Made by a program: the position numbers and the translations under genes. A stretch of DNA of 64,000 nucleotides from positions 62,001-126,000 of the forward strand of contig NZ_JAGIKV010000017.1 of NCBI RefSeq assembly GCF_017874615.1, given 5' to 3'. This document shows positions 52,015 to 59,430 of this stretch, one piece after another (the stretch's first letter is position 1; every line of letters starts with the position of its first letter). Below the pieces are notes generated by a model. That model was not told the origin of the DNA, did not search any database, and saw only the letters and a program-made list of their open reading frames with translations. This stretch comes from Paenibacillus xylanexedens. Lineage in GTDB: Bacteria > Bacillota > Bacilli > Paenibacillales > Paenibacillaceae.

Positions 52015-52734
52015 ATGTGTGGAGGAGCTAATCATACGCATCATCCGGAGTGGGAACGTAAGACATTTGATCGGAGTCGTCCGATGCGAATTGGAATTGG
52101 TGGACCGGTAGGTTCAGGTAAAACAGCCCTTGTGGAGAAGCTGTCCAAGGCACTGCGTACACGTTATAGCCTTGCTGTCATCACGAATGACATTTATACC
52201 AAGGAAGATGCCGAGATTTTGCTGCGTCAGAACGCATTGGCACCAGAGCGTATTATCGGTGTAGAGACTGGCGGATGCCCACACACCGCTATTCGTGAGG
52301 ATGCCTCCATGAATTTCGAAGCGGTTGACGAATTGATTGAACGCTTCCCGGATCTGCAACTGATCTTCATCGAGAGTGGCGGCGACAATCTCTCCGCTGC
52401 ATTCAGTCCGGAACTCGCTGATGTGTTCATCTACATTATCGACGTTGCCCAAGGGGAGAAACTTCCTCGCAAAGGCGGTCCCGGCATCACGCGTTCAGAT
52501 CTGCTGTTAATCAACAAAACCGACCTCGCCCCTTATGTTGGAGCAAGCCTGGAAGTTATGAAAAATGATACCGAACGGGTACGCGAAGGCCGCCCTTTTG
52601 TCATGTCTAATCTAATGAGCGGTGAAGGTGTATCCGAGATTGTCCACTGGCTTGAACATCAATACATGGATGACGATGCTTCCGCTGCACATCTGCATTC
52701 ACACAGCCATGAACATGGCACTCACTCGCATTAA
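52015..52734 (+). CDS. ureG: Urease accessory GTPase UreG with His-rich tail
   Basis: 239 residues. P-loop GPVGSGKT (30-37), GCPHT with the metal-binding Cys91 and His93, FIESGGDNL and NKTDLAPYVG. The SIMIBI-class GTPase loads nickel onto urease. Unusually for a small bacterial UreG it carries an N-terminal HTHH and a C-terminal DDDASAAHLHSHSHEHGTHSH-like tail with seven His (last about 20 residues), suited to nickel buffering. AGGAGG precedes the ATG. Confidence 0.95.
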   Translation: MCGGANHTHHPEWERKTFDRSRPMRIGIGGPVGSGKTALVEKLSKALRTRYSLAVITNDIYTKEDAEILLRQNALAPERIIGVETGGCPHTAIREDASMNFEAVDELIERFPDLQLIFIESGGDNLSAAFSPELADVFIYIIDVAQGEKLPRKGGPGITRSDLLLINKTDLAPYVGASLEVMKNDTERVREGRPFVMSNLMSGEGVSEIVHWLEHQYMDDDASAAHLHSHSHEHGTHSH

Positions 52735-53611
52735 TTCATCTTCTGTCCCCACGGGAACAGAGATAAATAGGAATGAAAGTGCAGGTGCACCCGTCACACG
52801 CCGCAGTGAGCTTCGGGCCACCTTTGCCTTTCAAGGCGACCGGACGGTCATGACTGATCGTTATTACAGCGCACCACTCCGGTTTAGCCGATCCTTTCGA
52901 CCTCCCGGAGGCGGAACCGAATTATGTGTGTACACGTCAGACGTCTCGCCCGGAGTCCTTAACGGGGATCATTATCATTCCGAGTGGGAGTTAGGTGAAG
53001 GCACCCATGTCATGCTGAGCAGCACATCTGCTACCCGACTTCATCCTACACCTTCCATTCCTTCATCCGTTAATCATCACTTTCGGTTGGGGAAAGGGGC
53101 CACGCTGGAATACTTTCCTGAATGCGTCATTCCCTTCAAGGGAAGTTCTTCTTCGCTCGCTGTAACCTTCGAGCTGGAAGAACAGGCAATCCTGGCCTAT
53201 GCAGATATCTGGTCTGCCGGACGGATTCATCGGGGAGAAGCGTTCCAATTCGAGCGTTACCGCAGCTTGACGGAGATATGGCAAGGTGAACAACTGGCTG
53301 TCTGGGATCGATTCGGACTCGAACCGGATACCGATGATCCCAGACACTCAGCGTCTCTCCTTCACTACACACATACCGCTGCGTTATGGATGATTGCCCC
53401 CGGGCTTGGTAATGCGGAGTTGGAGCAAGTCAGATCTGTGCTGCCACCAGATGGACGAATGCTCGCAGGTGCAAGTTTACTGGCATCCGGTGGCATCGGT
53501 GTTCGACTCCTTGGCATGGCAGCCTGGGAACTTCAGGAGCAGTGTCTTCATATCTGGAACACACTCCGCCCCCATCTGCTGGGCAAAGAAACTCTTGTCT
53601 TTCGTAAATAA
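52709..53611 (+). CDS. ureD: Urease accessory protein UreD (UreH)
   Basis: About 300 residues. UreD core: SELRATFAFQGDRTVMTDRYYSAPLRFSRSF, VLNGDHYHSEWELGEGTHVMLSSTSATRLHP, LEYFPECVIPFKGSS, AYADIWSAGRIHRGEAFQFERY. It is the scaffold on which UreF and UreG dock. The ATG at 52709 overlaps ureG by 26 bp; another ATG at 52715 is possible. Neither has a clear ribosome site, so coupling to ureG is likely. It is the last gene of the urease operon. Confidence 0.9.
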   Translation: MNMALTRINSSSVPTGTEINRNESAGAPVTRRSELRATFAFQGDRTVMTDRYYSAPLRFSRSFRPPGGGTELCVYTSDVSPGVLNGDHYHSEWELGEGTHVMLSSTSATRLHPTPSIPSSVNHHFRLGKGATLEYFPECVIPFKGSSSSLAVTFELEEQAILAYADIWSAGRIHRGEAFQFERYRSLTEIWQGEQLAVWDRFGLEPDTDDPRHSASLLHYTHTAALWMIAPGLGNAELEQVRSVLPPDGRMLAGASLLASGGIGVRLLGMAAWELQEQCLHIWNTLRPHLLGKETLVFRK

Positions 53612-53634
53612 GGGCATCAAGCATAGTTAACACC

Positions 53635-53686
53635 AAAAAACCTCTGAACTGTCTCCGAGTGTGTTCGGATTAGTCCAGAGGTTTTT
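53635..53686. terminator. Terminator between ureD and XRE gene
   Basis: AAAAAACCTCTG pairs with CAGAGGTTTTT and both sides are A/T-rich, so it can serve the convergent ureD and XRE transcripts. Confidence 0.8.
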
Positions 53687-53719
53687 GCACATTCAGTCCA
53701 TGGATGCTGCTCATATCAC

Positions 53720-54145
53720 TTACGCTTCGTTTTCCTCAGAATTGTTATCTGATTTGTTCTCAGGTTTATAGCGATAGTCGCCTGCATCCTTGCTTTCCTT
53801 GGATTTACGGTAACGGGTGAACTCAATATATTCGCTGATAAAAGACTGTTCCACAGTCGATAATTCACTTTCTTGGCAATTCAATTGCCGCAAAACGTCA
53901 AAAAAATAATCCTCCCGTTTTTCCCGAACCATCGCTTCCTTCGATGGACGCCCAATCATGAGCCAGTCAAGGCTCACATCAAAAAACGAAGCAATCTCAA
54001 TTAACTTATTCGTACTCGGAATAGACTTGCCACGTTTCCAGTCACCCAGATTGCCTGTGCTAATCTTCAGCTGTTGACAGAAAGCCTTCTTGGTCATTCC
54101 TCGTTCGGCAATCAGGTGTTCAATTCGCTCATAGATCGACTGCAT
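53720..54145 (-). CDS. XRE-family HTH regulator
   Basis: 141 residues from MQSIYERIEHLIAERGM. HTH (about 5-60): MTKKAFCQQLKISTGNLGDWKRGKSIPSTNKLIEIASFFDVSLDWL. After about residue 75 comes a helical region and a charged Ser/Asn/Glu-rich end. An ATG at 54163 is possible but is nearer the RBS GGAAGG. The targets are unknown; it is convergent to the urease operon. Confidence 0.85.
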   Translation of the reverse strand: MQSIYERIEHLIAERGMTKKAFCQQLKISTGNLGDWKRGKSIPSTNKLIEIASFFDVSLDWLMIGRPSKEAMVREKREDYFFDVLRQLNCQESELSTVEQSFISEYIEFTRYRKSKESKDAGDYRYKPENKSDNNSEENEA

Positions 54146-54314
54146 ACAAGAACCGCCTTCCAACCGTAATAATCAACTCATCTGCTTGAATTATACCACA
54201 TTATTCCTGAATGCTCAGCCTTTATATACCTGGAACAGGATGAGGTATATCGTATAACACAAAGATAGACTCCCATGAATGATCATAGAAGTCTATCTTA
54301 TATTGTTGCTGTGA

Positions 54315-54397
54315 TGCGGTCGAGAGGACTCGAACCTCCACGGGTATACACCCACTACCCCCTCAAGATAGCGTGTCTGCCATTCCACCACGACCGC
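54315..54397 (-). tRNA. tRNA-Leu(GAG), second copy
   Basis: 83 nt, nearly identical to the gene at 41267 and with the same anticodon loop TTGAGGG. The variable arm differs at two paired positions (TGGGTGTATACCCG), preserving the stem. CCA is not encoded. Confidence 0.95.
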
Positions 54398-54414
54398 ATA
54401 TTCAATTGTAAAAA

Positions 54415-54490
54415 TGGTGAGCCATGAAGGGCTCGAACCTTCGACACCCTGATTAAAAGTCAGGTGCTCTACCAACTGAGCTAATGGCTC
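54415..54490 (-). tRNA. tRNA-Lys(TTT)
   Basis: 76 nt including encoded CCA. Anticodon stem-loop CTGACTTTTAATCAG gives anticodon TTT; acceptor GAGCCAT/ATGGCTC and T-loop GTTCGAGCC fit. Confidence 0.95.
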
Positions 54491-54596
54491 TTGCTGTAAA
54501 CTTCACCGGATGTGCCATGCTTCATTCTTGTCTATAAGAGCAATGACTTTGAGGATTACTCATCGAAAATGTAGATCTCATGAGGTGGTGAAGATA

Positions 54597-54668
54597 TGAC
54601 CCGTAGGGGATTCGAACCCCTGTTACCTCCGTGAAAGGGAGGTGTCTTAACCCCTTGACCAACGGGCC
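54597..54668 (-). tRNA. tRNA-Glu(TTC)
   Basis: 72 nt. Anticodon stem-loop CCTCCCTTTCACGGAGG gives TTC; acceptor GGCCCGT/ACGGGTC and T-loop GTTCGAATC fit. No CCA encoded. Confidence 0.94.
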
Positions 54669-54866
54669 TTAATAACAAGTTGTCTTTCTTGGCGACAAGA
54701 ATGAGTATACCACAGGACAATTTGAACTTGCAATACTTTTTTTGAAATTTATTTTTCAAGCCTTTTTGTCCATTGCATACTGCTCTTTAGAGCCCCGTTA
54801 TTAGCCACCTCCCGTTCATGCCAATGTCATCCCCGTGCAGGAATAATGTAAACCATCCATCAAAAC

Positions 54867-54943
54867 ACTTATAAAAACTTACGTTCACTTATAATATTGC
54901 AAATCACATTAAGAATACTTATAATTAAAGTATCAGTATAAGT
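54867..54943 (+). promoter_or_regulatory. DeoR-type operator array and promoter
   Basis: ACTTATAA occurs at 54867-54874, 54887-54894 and 54917-54924, and its inverse TATAAGT at 54937-54943. The starts are 20, 30 and 20 bp apart, close to helical repeats. A promoter TTGCAA (54897-54902), 17-bp spacer, TATAAT (54920-54925) overlaps the third copy. This fits autoregulation of the DeoR-HAD operon. Confidence 0.6.
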
Positions 54944-54974
54944 ACGGTCATCCATACACTCGGAGGTGACATGT

Positions 54975-55751
54975 TTGTTTCAAGAAGAACGAATGCAGCT
55001 CATTGTTGAACATCTACGCAAACACAATCGCATCTCAGCCGATGATATTGTCGCCTTGTTTGATGTATCACGGGATACTGCACGCAGGGATCTGATTAAG
55101 CTTGAGGAACAGGATGCCATTATCCGAACACGTGGCGGCGCGATTCTCCCCCCTCCTCCGCAAGAATTCAGATCCTACAAAGACCGTTTACTCGATGTAT
55201 CTGAGGAAAAGAGGGCCATCGGCAAACTCGCTGCGGCCATTGTAAGACAAGGCGAGATCATTATTCTGGACTCTTCCACGACTGTGCAAGCCTGTGCCGA
55301 GAACTTAAACGGCAAATCCTGTACCATCATTACTAATTCGATTCATTCCGCTGATCTTCTCTCCAATCACACTGCTGTCCAGATTCGTTTGCTCGGAGGC
55401 AAAGTAGATAAGGAACAACGTTATGTCTACGGTACCTCTGTTATCGAGACCCTCTCCCACTATTATGTAGATAAAGCCTTTATCGGAATTGGCGGTATCA
55501 CCATGGATGGCTTCAGTGCTTCCGAAGAGGAAGGGAAAATTAAACACCAAATGATGAAAGCTGCCAAGAAAGTTGTTGTTCTTGCAGATCAATCCAAGTT
55601 TGATAGACGTTATGGTTATCGTTTTGCCGACTGGTCGTTGGTGGATGTATTGATTACGGATCAATGGCCAACCAAAGAATGGCTTGTTTTTCTAGCCGAA
55701 CAACAGGTTGAGATTCTCATTCCTGAACCTACAGATGATAAGGAGTTGTAA
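54975..55751 (+). CDS. DeoR/GlpR-family transcriptional regulator
   Basis: 258 residues from a TTG (FQEERMQLIVEHLRKH) with GGAGG 8 nt upstream; an in-frame GTG at 54966 is too close to the RBS. HTH about residues 18-50 (ISADDIVALFDVSRDTARRDLIKLEEQ), then the DeoR sugar-phosphate-binding domain (LDSSTTVQACAENL, TIITNSIHSADLL, GIGGITMDGFSASEEEG, VVVLADQSKF). The effector is likely a phosphorylated sugar. In an operon with a HAD phosphatase. Confidence 0.93.
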   Translation: MFQEERMQLIVEHLRKHNRISADDIVALFDVSRDTARRDLIKLEEQDAIIRTRGGAILPPPPQEFRSYKDRLLDVSEEKRAIGKLAAAIVRQGEIIILDSSTTVQACAENLNGKSCTIITNSIHSADLLSNHTAVQIRLLGGKVDKEQRYVYGTSVIETLSHYYVDKAFIGIGGITMDGFSASEEEGKIKHQMMKAAKKVVVLADQSKFDRRYGYRFADWSLVDVLITDQWPTKEWLVFLAEQQVEILIPEPTDDKEL

Positions 55752-55755
55752 ATAT

Positions 55756-56652
55756 ATGAAATTATTTGCCACAGATTTAGATGGAACTTTGTTGAACATA
55801 GATAGCCAGATTAGCCCGGAGAATGCCGCAGCCATCCAACAGGCCCAGCAATCCGGTATGAAAGTTACCATCGCAACAGGACGTGTCTATTCCGATGTTG
55901 TGACCATCAGCCGCGAAGGCGGAATCAAAACCCCAATCATCGGCTCCAACGGAGCGACAATTCATGATGCAGACGGTGAACGTTTATTCCATCTTCCGCT
56001 CGAGCGTGACACAGCAGCTTCCGTCATGCAGTGGCTGGAAGATCATGATGTCTATTATGAGGCTTCAACGCAACAAGGCATCTATGCCCCGCGTAGCAGT
56101 CATGAGACCTTGCTCGCCGAGATGGAACGTGTTCTTGGTTCAAACCCTGGTGAGGACATTGCACGCATGATTCGCTCCATCAAGAAACACTATGACAAAA
56201 AAGACTACCACCGCGTAAACAGCCATCTCGAAATTCCGGCAGAAGCCTACATCTATAATATTATGGCCTTCTCCATGAATCCGGACAAAGTAAAGACAGG
56301 ACGAGAATACTTCGCTTCCCGATCCGATGTCGCTATGGTTGTATCCTTTGAGCATAACTTCGAAATGCAGCACCCGGACGTATCCAAAGGTAATGCCCTC
56401 ACCAAACTGGCGGCTCACCTGAACATCTCCATGGAAGATACAGTAGCGATCGGCGATAACTTCAACGATGTCTCCATGTTAAAAATGGCAGGACTCGGCA
56501 TCGCCATGGGTAATGGCGAACCCGAAATCCAGGCATTAGCCAAAGCCATAACGCTGACCAATGTGGAGCATGGTGTTGCCCATGCCATCGAGTGCCTGCT
56601 CGAAGGTAAACCAGTGTCCCGTCCAGAAACGATTGTCGGAGAAGGTCAGTAA
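55756..56652 (+). CDS. Cof-type HAD-IIB phosphatase
   Basis: 298 residues. Motif I FATDLDGTLL, motif II IGSNGA, a C2 cap of about 130 residues, motif III Lys in PDVSKGNALTKL, motif IV VAIGDNFNDVSMLKMAGLGIAMGN. It is a sugar-phosphate or related phosphatase of unknown substrate. AAGGAG lies before the ATG, 4 bp after the DeoR stop. The upstream in-frame extension is not used. Confidence 0.93.
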   Translation: MKLFATDLDGTLLNIDSQISPENAAAIQQAQQSGMKVTIATGRVYSDVVTISREGGIKTPIIGSNGATIHDADGERLFHLPLERDTAASVMQWLEDHDVYYEASTQQGIYAPRSSHETLLAEMERVLGSNPGEDIARMIRSIKKHYDKKDYHRVNSHLEIPAEAYIYNIMAFSMNPDKVKTGREYFASRSDVAMVVSFEHNFEMQHPDVSKGNALTKLAAHLNISMEDTVAIGDNFNDVSMLKMAGLGIAMGNGEPEIQALAKAITLTNVEHGVAHAIECLLEGKPVSRPETIVGEGQ

Positions 56653-56716
56653 TCGAACCCATACTGAATTAAGCACTGAACCTGCATGGTCACCTGTTGA
56701 TCCATGCAGGTTCTCT

Positions 56717-57388
56717 TCATTTTAACTCCGCAGATCGAACGTGAGGCACGTCCTGTAACAAAATAATCAGTTGCTCGCCCCGGTATGAACCCGGTAGTTG
56801 CAACGTGAACTCAAGCATAGTCTCTTCCATGGAGTCTGTGCTTGTTTGCTGTTCAGTCTTAAATCCGATGACTGAGATCTTCTCCTGTCCCAGCAGTGCC
56901 AAAACAGTCTTCAGGGCCTCTCCCTCATTTTGCAGATGGATGGTTAACGTCTCTGTTCGGGCGGATACCAGCCAGCGTGTGGGTCTATGCAGTAACATCT
57001 GTGCCACGACAATAAGCAGTGTCACACCTGCACCCGTCCAATACAGACCTGAACCCACAGCAAGTCCCATGCCTGCCGTAGCCCATATGCCAGCCGCTGT
57101 GGTCAATCCCCTGACCGTGTGCCGCTGTGTGAAGATCATGCCCGCTCCAATGAACCCCACACCACTAACGACTTGTGCAGCGATCCTTGAAGGGTCAAGA
57201 GACAGATTGTCCCAGCCAGCCTGATCCTGGAATCCGTATTTCGATACAATCATCATCAGGGCAGCACCAACGGCGACCACAAAATGAGTACGGATTCCCG
57301 CTTCTTTCATTCGGTTCTTGCGCTCATATCCGATTAGCACACCACATATTCCAGCTATGAGTACACGCATCAAATATTCCACTTCCAT
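56717..57388 (-). CDS. MgtC/SapB-family membrane protein
   Basis: 223 residues from MEVEYLMRVLIAGICGVLIG after GAGGTGA. Membrane domain with the family motif YERKNRMKEAGIRTHFVVAVGAALM and VGFIGAGMIFTQRHTVRGLTTAAGIW, then a soluble ACT-like C-terminal domain (about 145-223). MgtC relatives affect growth in low Mg2+ and membrane potential; the function here is unknown. Confidence 0.92.
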   Translation of the reverse strand: MEVEYLMRVLIAGICGVLIGYERKNRMKEAGIRTHFVVAVGAALMMIVSKYGFQDQAGWDNLSLDPSRIAAQVVSGVGFIGAGMIFTQRHTVRGLTTAAGIWATAGMGLAVGSGLYWTGAGVTLLIVVAQMLLHRPTRWLVSARTETLTIHLQNEGEALKTVLALLGQEKISVIGFKTEQQTSTDSMEETMLEFTLQLPGSYRGEQLIILLQDVPHVRSAELK

Positions 57389-57481
57389 GCACATCACCTC
57401 TTTCATTATGTATATGCTTACATGAGTCTATCTTTACTATTACCCAATCTTTACATGACTAATAAAGAACTTCTACTCAGG

Positions 57482-58141
57482 TCAATTCTCTGCCCGGAAA
57501 TTTTCCCCTTGTCTCTTGCCCAATCCGAAATAATGTCTGAAATTATATATCAGCGGATGCCATTCCTCTGGATTAATTTTGTTCGGTCCAGATATTAGTC
57601 TTGTGTGCGCGTGCACCTTCAACGCTTTCACTTCAACAATCGCCATGAACGGTGTATGTTCGGGAATACGTATGTGTTGTACAGCCGCTTCAATCTGGAG
57701 CGGACATTCAACTATTTTATCTGGTGCCACCTGAACCGAGCATTCGGATGTCAGTCCAGCTACAGTGAATTTATTAGGACAATATTCATAGCCCATCTTC
57801 CTTTTCTCCTCAGGAACCGGGGTAACTCCCGTATAACGACCCAATGCCTCAACCTGTTTCCACATGGTCGCATCCGGCAGATTAATTACACACTCCGGGT
57901 GTCGACTCAGATTTTCATAGGCTTTGCCTTGTGTACCTAGACCGAGAACCAGACAATCCCCCAGTGCCCAAGACGAGGATAATGGTGACAGGTTGGTTGA
58001 TCCATCCTCATTTAATGTGCTTAGCAGCACTACAGGCGTACCATAATATAAAATACTGGGATTAATCGTCTCATGTTGAATCACTTCTGGACTCGCGGAC
58101 AACTGCTCTGTAGCAAAGTCCTGTTTCGTTATCTTTTTCAT
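57482..58141 (-). CDS. Flavin reductase-like FMN-binding protein
   Basis: 219 residues from MKKITKQDFATEQL, RBS AGGAGAGG. The split-barrel flavin reductase fold has LSTLNEDGSTNLSPLSSSWALGD (FMN binding), NLPDATMWKQVEAL and SECSVQVAPDKIVECPLQIEA, with a conserved PFMAIVEVKALKVH. It is probably an oxygen- or NAD(P)H-linked flavin enzyme. It is divergent from an ArsR-type gene, a likely regulator. Confidence 0.88.
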   Translation of the reverse strand: MKKITKQDFATEQLSASPEVIQHETINPSILYYGTPVVLLSTLNEDGSTNLSPLSSSWALGDCLVLGLGTQGKAYENLSRHPECVINLPDATMWKQVEALGRYTGVTPVPEEKRKMGYEYCPNKFTVAGLTSECSVQVAPDKIVECPLQIEAAVQHIRIPEHTPFMAIVEVKALKVHAHTRLISGPNKINPEEWHPLIYNFRHYFGLGKRQGENFRAEN

Positions 58142-58248
58142 CCTGTACCTCTCCTGTTCCCATTCCAATAATTTATAAGCTCAATCTGACCCATATGGGA
58201 CGATACAACTCGATTGTAATACAGTAATAGTTCAGGTATGATCGAAGT

Positions 58249-58947
58249 ATGAATGTATATCCGAATATTACTGTTATTGCGTCGTTAATCGCTGATCCAA
58301 GCCGCGCTATTTTTCTGTCAGCCTTACTGGATGGCCGTGCGTTGCCCGCAGGAGAGCTTGCTCATATGGCAAGTGTCACTCCCCAGACGGCAAGCAGCCA
58401 TCTAGCTAAACTCGTAGAGGGAGGATTACTCGAAGTTGAACAACAAGGACGCCATCGATACTACCGTCTTGCAAACAAAGAAATTGCTAATCTGATTGAA
58501 AGCATGGCCAGTATTGCCCCGCCTGTACAGATCCGCTCTCTCAAACAATCCGATCAGCTTCAACAACTGAGTCATGCACGGACCTGTTATGGTCATCTGG
58601 CCGGGAAATTGGGAATCTCGCTCTGTGAAGCCTTAGTACAGAAGGGTTATCTTGCAGAGCCCGAAGAGGCACACAGCAAGGATTATCAAGTTACAGAGGA
58701 AGGAAGGCAGTGGTTCACTACGTTTGGAATTGAACTTCAGATGAAGCCGGGATCACGCCGTGCCATCGCTCGCAAATGTCTGGATTGGAGCGAACGCCGT
58801 CATCATCTCTCAGGTATGCTTGGGGAACAACTCAGACATCGATTGTCGGAACTGGACTGGATTCGTCAAAAAACAGGAAGTCGCTCTGTCGAAGTAACGG
58901 AAGCAGGCAAGAAAGGTTTATACGAGATGTTGAGCATTTCACTTTAA
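58249..58947 (+). CDS. ArsR-family winged-helix regulator
   Basis: 232 residues. The N-terminal winged helix (about 8-82) is LIADPSRAIFLSALLDGRALPAGELAHMASVTPQTASSHLAKLVEGGLLEVEQQGRHRYYRLANKEI, without metal-ligand cysteines near the recognition helix. The rest (about 100-232) is an additional helical domain, longer than plain ArsR. It is divergent from the flavin reductase gene, its likely target. Confidence 0.86.
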   Translation: MNVYPNITVIASLIADPSRAIFLSALLDGRALPAGELAHMASVTPQTASSHLAKLVEGGLLEVEQQGRHRYYRLANKEIANLIESMASIAPPVQIRSLKQSDQLQQLSHARTCYGHLAGKLGISLCEALVQKGYLAEPEEAHSKDYQVTEEGRQWFTTFGIELQMKPGSRRAIARKCLDWSERRHHLSGMLGEQLRHRLSELDWIRQKTGSRSVEVTEAGKKGLYEMLSISL

Positions 58948-59169
58948 GCATAAGCGTATACGAGGGATAACCAAAGATCAGTAAACGCAAAAAATCCCCT
59001 TCACACTGACCGTTAACCGGTCTAATGTGAAGGGGATTTTTTGTGCAATCAGAACGGAGAAAGAGGAGTACTCTCACTTCGTTCGAGACTGCGAAGTATT
59101 GCTAACGAAGCTTATGCTCCGACGAACCTTTAGGGTTCTCATCCCTTTGCAGAGAAGTTTAATTCAGAA
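58948..59169. other. Intergenic stretch before tRNA-Ser
   Basis: It holds a strong bidirectional terminator (58989-59042, AAAAAATCCCCTTCACA/TGTGAAGGGGATTTTTT). Next to it is a partial repeat of the tRNA-Ser 3' end (59049-59066) and the segment ACGAAGCTTATGCTCCGA near 59105-59122, which resembles a short motif at 11405 and 6600. No gene. Confidence 0.5.
58989..59042. terminator. Bidirectional terminator after ArsR gene
   Basis: A 17-bp stem AAAAAATCCCCTTCACA/TGTGAAGGGGATTTTTT with an inner GACCG/CGGTC stem, ending in a T run on both strands. It serves the ArsR gene and the leftward tRNA unit. Confidence 0.85.
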
Positions 59170-59258
59170 CGGAGAGAGAGGGATTCGAACCCTCGCACCG
59201 CTTACGCAGTCTAACCCCTTAGCAGAGGGTCCCCTTATAGCCACTTGGGTATCTCTCC
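59170..59258 (-). tRNA. tRNA-Ser(GCT)
   Basis: 89 nt class II tRNA. Acceptor GGAGAGA/TCTCTCC, anticodon loop CTGCTAA (GCT), long variable arm around TGCGTAAGCGGTG, T-loop GTTCGAATC. CCA is not encoded. Confidence 0.94.
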
Positions 59259-59264
59259 AAGAAA

Positions 59265-59340
59265 TGGCTCCCCGAACAGGGCTCGAACCTGTGACAACTC
59301 GATTAACAGTCGAGTGCTCTACCAACTGAGCTATCAGGGA
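59265..59340 (-). tRNA. tRNA-Asn(GTT)
   Basis: 76 nt including encoded CCA. Anticodon stem-loop CTCGACTGTTAATCGAG gives GTT; acceptor TCCCTGA/TCGGGGA, T-loop GTTCGAGCC. It lies 6 bp upstream of tRNA-Ser in one unit. Confidence 0.95.
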
Positions 59341-59430
59341 AAATTAACTTGAATAAGATTAATCTATCATGATTAATAATCCAAGTCAACAGACCTGTCA
59401 ATATTTCCTAATTGTATTGCTTTCTTCCTC

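Noticed and set aside
54293..54759. Short open frames over the tRNA block
   Set aside because: They lie across tRNA-Leu, tRNA-Lys and tRNA-Glu and encode no known family.
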